The notes: a model not told the origin generated them from the sequence alone. Positions 1 to 8,233 are shown, numbered from the stretch's first letter. The stretch is 11,342 nt of DNA from CAVRZY01 sp963725415 (GCA_963725415.1 CAVRZY010000203.1:1-11342), one strand, 5' to 3'. Made by a program: numbers and translations.

Positions 1-2
1 CG

Positions 3-179
3 GCGCTGCCGGCGCCGGCCGGATGGGAGACGGCTGCTGAGGAGAAGCAGACGGGACCGCAAGGAGGTTGGGGGACCGGGAGGTGTCGGGGCAATGGCTT
101 GGAAAAAGGGCAGTTTCAGCTCTTCCCGCAGCCGGAACCGCCCAGACTTGCACGCTTGGAGGGTTACCGGAGTCGCTAG
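3..179 (+). CDS. Possible 3' end of a gene running off the left edge
   Basis: A reading frame is open from the first bases to a TAG at 177-179 and uses mostly G or C at third positions, as a GC-rich genome would. Its tail reads ...GQFQLFPQPEPPRLARLEGYRSR, a proline- and charge-rich ending that could be the C-terminus of a larger protein. I do not recognise the family. A second frame starting at base 1 is also open, to a TAA at 205-207, and is Arg-rich, which is typical of a shadow frame. The choice of frame is therefore uncertain and the region could be non-coding. No start lies inside the window. Confidence 0.22.
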   Translation, partial: ALPAPAGWETAAEEKQTGPQGGWGTGRCRGNGLEKGQFQLFPQPEPPRLARLEGYRSR

Positions 180-221
180 AGCGCTTGACGCGCCAAACTT
201 GTCGTAAATGAGTCAAGTTTT

Positions 222-320
222 TCTCACCGCAAAGACGCAGAGGCCGCGGAGGCAACACGGAGAAAACCTCTCAGGATCTCTCTGCGCCCCCTTTGGGTCC
301 TTTGCGCCTCTGCGGTGAAG
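222..320. repeat. Imperfect interspersed inverted repeat (TCACCGCA...GCAGAGG type)
   Basis: The left arm at 224-243 (TCACCGCAAAGACGCAGAGG) and the reverse complement of the right arm at 299-318 match at 17 of 20 positions. About 55 bases separate the arms and contain further degenerate CTCT/GAGA tracts. Elements built from CACCGC, AAGACGCAGAGG and CCTCTGCG are, from general knowledge, common intergenic repeats in environmental bacterial genomes. They are often mis-called as short proteins reading AEAQRTQRGRRE, which is what the minus strand gives here. I see no TSD or transposase. It lies between a possible left-edge gene end and the DUF3300 region, and its function is unknown. Confidence 0.6.
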
Positions 321-330
321 ACGGCGCTGC

Positions 331-794
331 AACATGCCCCGTCGGCCTGAGGCGAAGCCTCGTTAGGGATGGACAGGATGAAAACACGGCCCCAGCCGAG
401 GCGATTGGGTGTATACTCAGTAGTGCCAGGATGCGAAAACGGAAATTCTGGCCAACACCGTCTGCAGCACACGACACAGCGCCCGGCCCCACTATGTGGC
501 TGGGCTTTTCCGTTTCCGGGCCGTCACTCACACCAGTACGCCGTGCGGTTCATGGTCCTGCAATCCCTTGCCCGCGCGGCAGCCCGCCTCCGGCGGATGG
601 GGCGTCCCAGGAATCTCGCCCGGCGTATAATGTAAGCAACGGAGGGCTCCCAATGCGGAAGTCCCGGTTTCGCCGCCGCTCGGAACTTTGTGATCGCTTC
701 CAAGGCCCTGGCTCACGCGAAACTTGTTCGACCGCGTGGCTGGGGCGCGCCGATTGCCGCTAATGGCAAAGAGACATCAAGGAGACATGCCGTC
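331..794. other. Gene-free stretch upstream of the DUF3300 gene
   Basis: No convincing gene is seen here. Visible structures are a small hairpin with GAGGC/GCCTC arms at 349-361, a 9-bp inverted repeat AAACGGAAA/TTTCCGTTT at 437-445 and 507-515, and a TATAAT at 626-631. A 36-codon frame starts at ATG 653, six bases after GGAGGG (641-646), and ends at 763. It encodes an Arg- and Cys-rich peptide with no recognisable feature. It has a good ribosome site, so a leader peptide cannot be excluded, but nothing else supports it. Confidence 0.4.
626..631 (+). promoter_or_regulatory. Candidate -10 box for the DUF3300-DUF2950 unit
   Basis: A perfect TATAAT sits 163 bases before the DUF3300 ATG in otherwise GC-rich DNA. 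The expected -35 position, around 603-608, shows no TTGACA-like hexamer. Only the -10 half is supported, so this is a weak promoter call. Confidence 0.25.
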
Positions 795-2121
795 ATGCGA
801 AAGACACTGGTCGTCTCAGCCATCGCTTTTCTGATGGCCTACTCCCCGCTGCTCAAATGTCAGGACGATTCGTCCGGCGGGTTCTTCTCTCCCGAGCAAC
901 TCGACAACTTGCTGGCGCCGATTGCTCTGTATCCCGACCCGCTGCTGGCCCAGGTTCTGCTGGCCGCAACCTTTCCGGACCAGATCGATGAGGCGGCGCG
1001 CTTCTTGCGCGCCAGTTCCGACCCCAACTATATCGACTCCGCAGCCCTGGGACGTCAGCGTGAAAGCCGTCGCTCGTTACCCGACGGTTCTTCACATGAT
1101 GGCGGACAAGCTGGACTGGACCACTTCGGTCGGGCAAGCCTATGTCAGCCAGTCCACCGACGTGACGGAGTCGATTCAGCGGCTGCGCGCGCAGGCGCGT
1201 TCCGCGGGCAATCTGTTCTCGACGCCGCAGCAGGAGATCGTGGAGACCAGCGGCTACATCGAGATCTGGCCCGCGCAGCCCCAGTTCATCTATGTGCCGA
1301 TGTACGACCCGGGGATCGTGTATTACCGCCGCGGGGGCTTCTTTGCGGGCGCCGTCATTTCGTTTGGACGCGGCTTTGCGATCGGAGCCTGGCTGAACCA
1401 TGACTTCGACTGGCGCGATCGCCGTATCTATTATCACGGCTGGGAGCACGGGGGAGGCTGGGTGACACGATCCCGGCCCTTCGTCCGCGTCACCAACGTT
1501 TACGTGAACAACAATTATCGGACCGTTTTCATCAACCGGACCGTGGTGAACCGGACGGTGAACTACAACAACCTGAATCGCTACGACGCTGTTCACCGCG
1601 GGGTGAATTACGACAACGTCCGCCGCAACAACATCGATGTCCGCAGCACGACCGTCGTCAATAACAATCGGACCGTGGTGAATAACAAGATCATCCAGCG
1701 CAACATCAATACCAACGATTCGAGGATCGATACCTACCGCGGGCATGGGGCAGCCCCGCAGCAACAATCCCGGCCCGCGCCAAACCGCCCCGAGGTGAAC
1801 CGGCCCACGTATCAACCGCCGCCCCGGCGGCAGGAGCGTCCCGAGAGTCCCGCATTCGGTGGGAACCGGGGCGGGTTCGACGCGCGCGCGGAGAGCCAGC
1901 GCGGGCAAGCCAGCCGGACGGAGATGTCTCGGCCCGCGCCCAGCCGGACGGAGATGTCCCGGCCCGCGCCCAGCCGGACGGAGATGTCCCGACCCGCGCC
2001 CAGCCGGACGCAGAGCCCCGGCCCGAGCCTGCATCCAAACCCTCGAGTCAGCCGGACTCGCATGGGCGTGACGGGAGGCGGCGATGAATCCACTTGCGAT
2101 CTCAACCACGAGAGGGCTTGA
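795..2121 (+). pseudogene. Secreted DUF3300 protein, interrupted by a single-base frameshift
   Basis: The ATG at 795 follows AAGGAG (779-784) with 10 bases between. The first 82 codons read a signal peptide (MRKTLVVSAIAFLMAY) and the DUF3300 hallmark FSPEQLDNLLAPIALYPDPLLAQVL. The frame then goes wrong at about 1041. One frame over, the same family continues with QPWDVSVKAVARYPTVLHMM...LDWTTSVGQAYVSQ...PQFIYVPMYDP and runs to TGA 2119-2121. Removing one base near 1041 gives about 441 residues, a normal family length. The second half is an Asn/Arg/Val-rich tract (NRTVVNRTVNYNN type) and then a Pro/Arg/Ser tail with 10-residue repeats. The family has no established function; the protein is predicted to be exported. 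The product is complete apart from one indel, so a sequencing error and a recent mutation are equally possible. DUF2950 follows directly. Confidence 0.88.
1911..2010 (+). repeat. 30-bp tandem repeat in the DUF3300 C-terminal tail
   Basis: The unit begins CAGCCGGACGGAGATGTC and is 30 bp long. Three near-identical copies start at 1911, 1941 and 1971, with a partial fourth from 2001. Copies differ at one or two bases. In the coding frame each unit encodes SRTEMSRPAP, so the repeat is in frame and lengthens a low-complexity Pro/Arg/Ser tail, probably changing copy number by slippage. Confidence 0.92.
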
Positions 2122-2125
2122 ACGT

Positions 2126-3163
2126 ATGGGAGCCAGACGACGAATGAACTCACCTGATCATCGGCGCTGCGTGTCGTTCGCGCTAGCGTTGACGTTGCCG
2201 CTGTCCATGGGCCTGTTTTGGGCCGCTGCGGCGCTGGCCGCCGGGAACCCAGCGCAAAAGGAGGCTCCGAAACAAGCCCTGTTCTCCACTCCGGAAGACG
2301 CCGTGAACGCCCTCGTGAGTGCCGCGGAGGCGAAAGATCAAGCCGCCATGACGGCGATCTTCGGGCCCGAGCGCGAGAAACTGCTGTCGGGCGATCCCGT
2401 GGAGGATCGCAACGCGCTGGAGCGCTTTGCCGGGAACCTCCGCAAATCCTCCCAGCTCGAGAAAGCGGGCGACACAAAGTTCACGCTCCTCGTTGGCGAC
2501 GACAAGTTTCCATTTCCGATTCCCATCATCCAGCAAGCGGGCCAGTGGCGATTCAACACCGCGGCGGGGCTCGAAGAGATTCTGAATCGGAGAATCGGGC
2601 GCAATGAGCTTTCGGCGATCATGACCTGCCGCGCGTGTGTGGTGGCGCAATGGGAGTACTTCACCCAGCCCCTGGACACATCTCAAGACGGCTTGGCGGT
2701 TTACGCGCAGAGGTTCGTCAGTACCCCTGGCAAGCGGGACGGACTGTACTGGGACACGCCCGAGGGCGCCCCCCCGAGCCCGCTAGGAAGTCTCATCGCG
2801 GAGGCGCGCGCGGAAGGTTACCCAGCCGGCCGTGCGCGGAGCACTGAGGCCGCTGCAAAGGGTTCGGCGGCTCCTGCTCCGAAGCGCTCTCCCTATCACG
2901 GGTATTACTTCAAGATCCTCACGCGCCAGGGCCCGCACGCGCCGGGCGGCAAATACAGTTACATCATCAATGGCAACATGATCGCCGGCTACGCGCTGGC
3001 GGCTTATCCCAGCAAATGGGGTAGCTCCGGCGTGATGACGTTCATCGTCAACCAACAGGGCCGCGTGTACGAAAAGAACCTGGGCCCCAATACCGAGCAG
3101 ATAGCCTCCGCCATGACCGAATACGACCCCGACCCAACCTGGAAGCTGGTCAAAGAGCCGTAG
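2126..3163 (+). CDS. Secreted DUF2950 family protein
   Basis: From ATG 2126 the product is 345 residues. Residues 1-40 form a signal peptide: Arg-rich start, hydrophobic FALALTLPLSMGLFWAAAALAAG. The mature part carries DUF2950 features: STPEDAVNALVSAAEAKD near 54, LFSxxREKLLSGDPVEDR-like sequence near 80-95, and the conserved C-terminal block PYHGYYFKILTRQGPHAPGG...INGNMIAGYALAAYP...GVMTFIVNQQGRVYEKNLG at about 256-320. A CRAC motif (C168, C171) lies in the middle. The start is uncertain: ATG 2084 has GGGAGG (2073-2078) but overlaps the upstream gene by 38 bases; ATG 2126 has GAGGG nine bases before it; ATG 2144 gives the shortest signal peptide. DUF2950 and DUF3300 genes are often adjacent, so a joint envelope role is likely, but the biochemical function is unknown. 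Confidence 0.9.
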   Translation: MGARRRMNSPDHRRCVSFALALTLPLSMGLFWAAAALAAGNPAQKEAPKQALFSTPEDAVNALVSAAEAKDQAAMTAIFGPEREKLLSGDPVEDRNALERFAGNLRKSSQLEKAGDTKFTLLVGDDKFPFPIPIIQQAGQWRFNTAAGLEEILNRRIGRNELSAIMTCRACVVAQWEYFTQPLDTSQDGLAVYAQRFVSTPGKRDGLYWDTPEGAPPSPLGSLIAEARAEGYPAGRARSTEAAAKGSAAPAPKRSPYHGYYFKILTRQGPHAPGGKYSYIINGNMIAGYALAAYPSKWGSSGVMTFIVNQQGRVYEKNLGPNTEQIASAMTEYDPDPTWKLVKEP

Positions 3164-3181
3164 GGTTGCGAAGTCCTACGG
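3158..3181 (+). terminator. Weak hairpin at the DUF2950 stop codon
   Basis: CCGTAGG at 3158-3164 can pair with CCTACGG at 3175-3181 around a 10-base loop; the left arm contains the TAG stop. No T-run follows (ATTGTCC), so this is at best a weak or factor-dependent terminator. Confidence 0.25.
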
Positions 3182-3244
3182 ATTGTCCGCCATCAGGATG
3201 TCCACTCTGTCTGGCGAGGCAGTTCACCGAATCAGCACGATGAG

Positions 3245-3346
3245 GTGCAGACTCGGCGCTTCTTTCGGCTGGCGTTTTCCGTATTGCTCGTCGTCTCTGC
3301 TGTCTCGGCGCTCGCGACTATGGCTGATTGGGATAAACCCTATTGA
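3245..3346 (+). pseudogene. Orphan signal-peptide-like fragment
   Basis: A 33-codon frame from GTG 3245 to TGA 3344-3346 begins with a classic Sec signal sequence: two Arg, then FFRLAFSVLLVVSAVSALA. It stops only nine residues after the likely cleavage point. No good ribosome site precedes the GTG. It most likely represents the 5' end of a secreted protein gene whose remainder was deleted, possibly the FG-GAP gene downstream. A chance hydrophobic frame is the alternative. Confidence 0.3.
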
Positions 3347-3391
3347 AGTCGGTTGACTCGTGTATACTCTATTTCTATTCGGGAGTTCACG

Positions 3392-4263
3392 ATGCGCTTT
3401 TCCATTTAGCCCTTGACAGGGTTCCTGACGTGTTCTTGCTAACTCCAACGCACCGTGGCGGGCTGTCTGGGCTGTGCCCACGGGAACCGTTGGCGGTCCA
3501 CGGCTCCTGGAATCAGTATTTTGCGTGACGTAGCGCCGAGACCTTTTTCGCACTCTCAGGTAACGGCCTGCTGACCGACGACCCGCCTTTTCAGATCCAC
3601 GATATCGACGGCGACGGGCGCAACGAGGTGGTGCTGGTCCGCGACTTCAAGATCCAGTTTCTGGAAGGCGCCACCGGCAAGCTGAACTCCGCCCCGCGCG
3701 TCTACGCCTGCGGCAGCGACGAGGGCTACATCATGTTCGACCGCGACGGCGACCTCCTTTAGCACGTGCGCATCGGGCACGCCCAGAGCCCCAGCATCGC
3801 CAAGTTCCGCCCCGATCTCCCCGGCCTCCAGCTCATCACCGTGAATTACTGGAAGAACCCTGGCATCGTCACGCTATTCGACTCCGACGGCAACATCCTG
3901 GCGCAGGAGGAACCGATCCACAACGGCAGCCCCTTGTTACCAGTAAACTGGCGCGGCGACGGCCAGGAATTCGCGTTGCTCTCCGGCAACGTTCGCGAGG
4001 GCGGCCTCATCGACGGCCACCTGCGCCGCGTGGTCATGTTCCCCGACGACGGCCATCCCGACTTGGCCTCCTACGTCGCCGACCTCACCGGCGACCCGCG
4101 CGACGAGATCATCCTCTGGGACCAGGAGCGCATCTGGATCTACACCCAGGACCGCCCCTTCACCGGAACGCGCATCTACAAGCCCCAGCGCAGCCCCGAC
4201 TACAACGAATCCAACTACCGCACCACGGTCTCGTTGCCAGGCTGGGCCCCCACACGAAAGTGA
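3392..4263 (+). pseudogene. Degraded secreted FG-GAP/VCBS-repeat protein (rhamnogalacturonan-lyase-like fold?)
   Basis: A plausible original start is ATG 3392, six bases after GGGAG (3381-3385). It reads MRFSI, then an amber codon, then PLTGFLTCSC, which resembles a broken signal peptide. Family-like sequence is clear in another frame from about 3541: ALSGNG...FQIHDIDGDGRNEVVLVRDFKIQFLEGATGK. The DIDGDGR loop is a calcium-binding FG-GAP/VCBS motif. After GKLNS at about 3690 the frame jumps to PRVYACGSDEGYIMFDRDGDLL, suggesting a deletion of the middle of the protein. TAG follows at 3760-3762. The frame then stays open for 166 codons (HVRIGHAQSPSIAKFRPDLPG...NWRGDGQEFALLSGN...VADLTGDPRDEIILWDQ) to TGA 4261-4263. 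The C-terminus looks intact. Homologues are long, secreted, calcium-dependent polysaccharide-acting or binding proteins; PL11-like assignment is inference. The product is not functional as read. Confidence 0.72.
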
Positions 4264-4276
4264 GCGTCCAACCTAT

Positions 4277-7200
4277 CTAGAATTCCAGCCGGATACCGAA
4301 CGCGATCCAGCGCGCGGCGTTGGTGCGGTTGGGTGGCGTGTAAGTCCCGGTAATCACGCCCAAAGCGGCCGGGTTGGTGTAGCTGAGCGCCGGGTTAGCG
4401 AAGCTCTGGTGGTTAAAGATGTTGAAGAAGTCGGCCGAGAACCGGGTGCTGACCCGCTCGGTGACCGCGGTGATCTTGCCGACGCTCACATCCAGGTTCC
4501 AGAAGCCCAACCCGCGGATCGGGTTGGCGCGGCCGGTCCGGGTGTCCTGGCTCAACTGAATGGGCCGGAAATTCGCAAACGCGGCGGCGGGATCAGTGAA
4601 CAGGTTCAGGCCGGTGCCATTGGCGGCGCTCGCGTTGGTGCCGACCCCGCCCGATCCGGGGATGCCCTTATTCACAGCCGTTGAGGGCACCGGATTGATC
4701 GGAACCAGGGCCGAGTTCTGCCCCAGCGTGACGCTGTCTCCCCAAGCCTGGCTGCTTTCCGTCACGGTCAGAGGCGGACCCGAGAACGCGCTGAAGATTC
4801 CCGAACTGTACCAACCTCCGATCACACGGTCGAGCGCCGGATTGCTGAAACTGAACTTATGCCCCTTGCCGGCAGGCACATCGTACACCCAATGGGCGTT
4901 GAAAACGTGCGTGCGATCGTAATTCGAGGGCCCGTATTCGACGCCTGGATGGAAGCTGTTGGTATAGATCGATGCGCTGTTCTGCCACAGCAAAAAGTCA
5001 TCCAGCGTCCTCGAAAAGGTGTAATTAGCGCTGAACTGGAGGCCGCGAGACAGGCGCTTGGATAAGGTTACCAGCAACCCGTTGAAATTGGTCTGGCCGA
5101 TGTAAGTGCGCATCAACTCCAGTTGCGCTTCGTCGTTGTTGTAGGGCGGGAGGCCCAGCGCGGTGCGGTAAGTGCCGAGCGATTGGAAGATGCTGCTCAC
5201 GTTTCCGTTGCGGAAGTTTGAGGCCAGCGCCTGGGCAACGTACGCCGTGGCGGTGCCGTTGTAATTGATCAGCTTGGTATAGCCGGCCAACTGGTTCTCG
5301 AACCACGGCTGGGTGACCGGCGTCCCGCCGGCCCGCAGCGTATTCGCTACGGCGTCGAAGGCCTGTGCGAAACTCTGGCCGGATGCCGAATCGACGAACA
5401 TGTAGGGTGACTGGGTGAAGTTGATCGAACAGGGCAGGCGCCGGGCGAAGCGGCCCACATAGGCGGCCTCGAAGACGAAGTTTCCGGGGATCTCGCGCTG
5501 GATGGTGAGATCCACGTTGTAGCTGCGGCCCATCTTGGTGTCGGGATCCACCTGGAAGGACAACTGTTCGCCGAACGGCCTGGAGGGGATTACCGGCGTC
5601 GTGGCCGGAGCCACCGTCGGCAACGGAATGGCGCCGTCCACTCCGACGCGATAGCTCGACGCCCCGACATTTCCGGTCCCGGCCGAAGCATTACAGTTGG
5701 GTCCCGGCGCGCCGGCAGCGTTGCAGGCCGGCGTCTTGATGTTTATGCTCTGGCCGAAACCAACCCCCAGCATGGGGATCATCACGTTCTGGACAACGTT
5801 CGATCGGTCATACACCATGGCGAAGCCGCCGCGCAAAACCGTCTTGCGCTCGCCCAGCAACCGGCTGAGGAAGCCTTCCTTTCGCGTCGGAACCCAGGCG
5901 AAAGACCCGCGCGGGGACACACCGCCCCGGTCGATGTGGTACACCGGAACGTTCGCCTTCTTGACGGGCATCCAGCCGATGGTCGGGTTATAGATCTGGC
6001 CCGCCAGAGCCCCCTTCAGCTTGGCGTCCAGGAAGGCCGCGGCGGTCTGAGGCTGGCCGGTGCTGGCGTCAATCTGCACCGTTTGCCGCCCCAACTCTTC
6101 CGTCGGCGCGGTCTGCCAGCCATAGGAGAGACCGAACGTCAGCGTCAAAGAGTTGGTGGCACGCCACGTGTCCTGCCCGTGGAAGTAAGTGGCATACTCG
6201 TTCGTCTTGTTAATCAGGGGAGTGCCGAAGGGGAGCGGATTCAACTGGCCGTCGCGGACCGCCAGAATATTGACATTGTCCACCAGGCCGAGTGTCGAGG
6301 CATAGAACCGGTCCCAGTTGGTTCCATCCGTGGAGCGCAGGCAGTTCGCGGTGATGCTCCCACCGCAGGTGACCGGGCGGTTGGCCGCCGAGACGGTGAG
6401 GAAGCTCTGGTCGCCGTCCACCAGCGCCACCAGCGAGGTCAAAGACCCGACCACCTTGTCGGCCCGCGCGTGCGTGTAGGGTAACGACCGGAATTGCCCC
6501 CCGAACTGCATGGTGTGGCTGCCCCGGATCCAACTCATTTCGTCACTCCACTGGTAATCCTTGTTCCAGTTCTCCTGATACCGAGCGCGCTGCGTGTCCA
6601 AGTCGATTGGATTATCGAGGAAAGCCGTCACGCCGCTCCCAATCAGAAGGGCGACCGGACCGGCGTTAGTGCTCGTGCCGGGAACGTTCATGATGCCCGC
6701 GGCAGTCGTGGGCGGGGTCGCCTGGGCGGCGTTGGTGTCCCGCACGTAGCCGAACCGAAACACATTGAACAGCGTCGGCCGCATCTGCCAGGTGAGGCTG
6801 CCCATGATGACCTGGCCGCGCCGTGGCTGGGTTACCATGGAGCGTGGCTCGCCCTTCATTATCGCGATGTCACCCGCTCCCTGGGCGATGCGGCGCCAAT
6901 ACGTGTAGCTGCCATTGAAGGTCAGTTGATCGCTGAACTTGTGATCCAGCCGCCACACTCCATAATCCTCCTGAATGGGCGTGGGAATGTTGGCCAGGTA
7001 CCCGGTGGTGTTGAGGCCATCACCACCGGCCACGTTTCCAGCAGGCATCAGGGCCCACTGAGCCTTCACCGCCGGGCTGATTCCCAGGCCGCGGGGATCG
7101 CAGGCCTGGTTTCCGGACGCCCCGCACACCGCCGCAGTCGCCAGGTTGTAGCTGATGACGTTGCCGGCCGAATCGCGGAACCGCACGATGCCCTGCTTCA

Positions 7201-8227
7201 GCGTGTCGGTGGGCACGGTTCGGGTGGCCTGGGTCACCTGAGAAAAGCGGCGTCCTTCGTAGTTGGCGAAGAAGAACGTCTTGTCCTTGATGATCGGGCC
7301 GCCAAAGCGCCCGCCGAAACGCTTGTCCATGATGTCGGGCTTGACGATCCCGGCGCGGTTGTTATCCCAAGTGTTGGCGTTGAGCACGGAGTTCTGGAAG
7401 TACCCGTAGCCGGCGCCGTGCAACGTGTTCGTGCCCCGGCGCCCGACCAGCGTCATTTGGCCCCCCGAGGCCCGCTCGTACGAGGCGTTCGGGTTGGCCA
7501 GATTGAGACGGAACTCCTCGACGCTGTCCGCCGGCGTAGGCACCACCGTGTCGGCGGCCACCACGCTCTGGGTGATATCGACCCCGTCCAGGCTGACCGT
7601 GTTCTGATCTTCGACCGCGCCCGTAATCCGCAACTGCAACTGCGTGGCGCCGCCACCAGTAGTTGGGACCACGCCGGGTTGCAGACCCATCAGCTCGGTG
7701 ACGTTGCGTTGCAGCGTGGGGAGGCGCAGAACCGAGTCCGTCGAGAGCACGTTTCCGATCTGCGCGTCCGTGGTCTGCAATTCCGCCGCCGCCGTTGCCC
7801 TGACTTCGACCACCTGGCTTTCCCCGCCCACCTCCAGCGTGACCGGCAAATTGTAGCTTCGGTTGACCTGTACCGTCAGGTTCGGCACCGTGGCGGTGCG
7901 AAATCCGGACATCCGCACCGTGATCTTGTAGGATCCCGGCGGGACGCTGGCAAACACATACTGGCCTACTTCGTTGGTTTGTTGAGTCGAACTTGCATTG
8001 GTCTCTATGTTGACGAGCTGCACCTCAGCTCTGGGCACCACCGCGCCCGAAGGGTCGGCGACGCTTCCTACCACCCTGCCGGACGTGGCGCTCTGAGCTG
8101 CGGCCGTCGATGCGAGCCCGAGAATTGCCCACAGCGCGACGAGAAGCCCTGTCCACGCTGCCACGCGCTGCCGCACGGAGGACCGTGCAGGCTGGCGCAT
8201 TTGGTTACACCCTACCCCTTGGTTCAT
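4277..8227 (-). CDS. Oar-like TonB-dependent outer-membrane receptor with carboxypeptidase-regulatory domain
   Basis: From ATG 8227 the product is 1316 residues. The start is fixed by AGGAGG (8234-8239), six bases before it; the frame is open further upstream to 8374, but that extension lacks a ribosome site and would bury the signal peptide. Residues 1-44 form a signal peptide ending TAAAQ. Residues about 49-140 are a carboxypeptidase-regulatory-like beta-sandwich (GSVADPSGAVVPRAEVQL...GQYVFASVPPGSYKITV). A plug-like region follows (LPTLQRNVTELMGLQPGV, then TVSLDGVDITQ), and then a large beta-barrel with RFGGRFGGPIIKDKTFFFANYEG and IQREIPGNFVFEAAYVG blocks. The chain ends in aromatic F (FGIRLEF), as outer-membrane barrels usually do. 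Acidobacteria encode many such receptors, which probably import oligomeric or polymeric substrates with TonB energy; the substrate is not predictable here. It converges on the FG-GAP pseudogene, with 13 bases between stops. Confidence 0.95.
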   Translation of the reverse strand: MNQGVGCNQMRQPARSSVRQRVAAWTGLLVALWAILGLASTAAAQSATSGRVVGSVADPSGAVVPRAEVQLVNIETNASSTQQTNEVGQYVFASVPPGSYKITVRMSGFRTATVPNLTVQVNRSYNLPVTLEVGGESQVVEVRATAAAELQTTDAQIGNVLSTDSVLRLPTLQRNVTELMGLQPGVVPTTGGGATQLQLRITGAVEDQNTVSLDGVDITQSVVAADTVVPTPADSVEEFRLNLANPNASYERASGGQMTLVGRRGTNTLHGAGYGYFQNSVLNANTWDNNRAGIVKPDIMDKRFGGRFGGPIIKDKTFFFANYEGRRFSQVTQATRTVPTDTLKQGIVRFRDSAGNVISYNLATAAVCGASGNQACDPRGLGISPAVKAQWALMPAGNVAGGDGLNTTGYLANIPTPIQEDYGVWRLDHKFSDQLTFNGSYTYWRRIAQGAGDIAIMKGEPRSMVTQPRRGQVIMGSLTWQMRPTLFNVFRFGYVRDTNAAQATPPTTAAGIMNVPGTSTNAGPVALLIGSGVTAFLDNPIDLDTQRARYQENWNKDYQWSDEMSWIRGSHTMQFGGQFRSLPYTHARADKVVGSLTSLVALVDGDQSFLTVSAANRPVTCGGSITANCLRSTDGTNWDRFYASTLGLVDNVNILAVRDGQLNPLPFGTPLINKTNEYATYFHGQDTWRATNSLTLTFGLSYGWQTAPTEELGRQTVQIDASTGQPQTAAAFLDAKLKGALAGQIYNPTIGWMPVKKANVPVYHIDRGGVSPRGSFAWVPTRKEGFLSRLLGERKTVLRGGFAMVYDRSNVVQNVMIPMLGVGFGQSINIKTPACNAAGAPGPNCNASAGTGNVGASSYRVGVDGAIPLPTVAPATTPVIPSRPFGEQLSFQVDPDTKMGRSYNVDLTIQREIPGNFVFEAAYVGRFARRLPCSINFTQSPYMFVDSASGQSFAQAFDAVANTLRAGGTPVTQPWFENQLAGYTKLINYNGTATAYVAQALASNFRNGNVSSIFQSLGTYRTALGLPPYNNDEAQLELMRTYIGQTNFNGLLVTLSKRLSRGLQFSANYTFSRTLDDFLLWQNSASIYTNSFHPGVEYGPSNYDRTHVFNAHWVYDVPAGKGHKFSFSNPALDRVIGGWYSSGIFSAFSGPPLTVTESSQAWGDSVTLGQNSALVPINPVPSTAVNKGIPGSGGVGTNASAANGTGLNLFTDPAAAFANFRPIQLSQDTRTGRANPIRGLGFWNLDVSVGKITAVTERVSTRFSADFFNIFNHQSFANPALSYTNPAALGVITGTYTPPNRTNAARWIAFGIRLEF

Positions 8228-8233
8228 TGAGTG

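Noticed and set aside
224..531. Short minus-strand proteins around the inverted repeat
   Set aside because: The AEAQRTQRGRR translation is the usual artefact of this DNA repeat, not a protein.
853..2109. A 418-codon minus-strand open frame opposite DUF3300
   Set aside because: It is low-complexity His/Pro/Val/Arg sequence mirroring the Asn-rich and repeat-rich parts of DUF3300; no family features.
3353..3381. TTGACT and TATACT near 3353-3368 as a sigma-70 promoter
   Set aside because: The two hexamers are only four bases apart. Pairing TTGACT with TATTCG at 17-bp spacing would leave almost no leader before ATG 3392.
3413..3444. TTGACA at 3413 as a -35 box
   Set aside because: No acceptable -10 at 16-18 bp, and no intact gene lies downstream.
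3343..3528. A 61-codon plus-strand frame beginning with TTG 3343
   Set aside because: No ribosome site and no recognisable sequence; it crosses the decayed region between two pseudogene parts.
6494..8230. A 578-codon plus-strand open frame opposite the receptor gene
   Set aside because: It is antisense to a clear TonB-dependent receptor, has no recognisable domain, signal or ribosome site, and is rich in Arg/His/Gly as expected of the complementary frame of GC-rich coding DNA.
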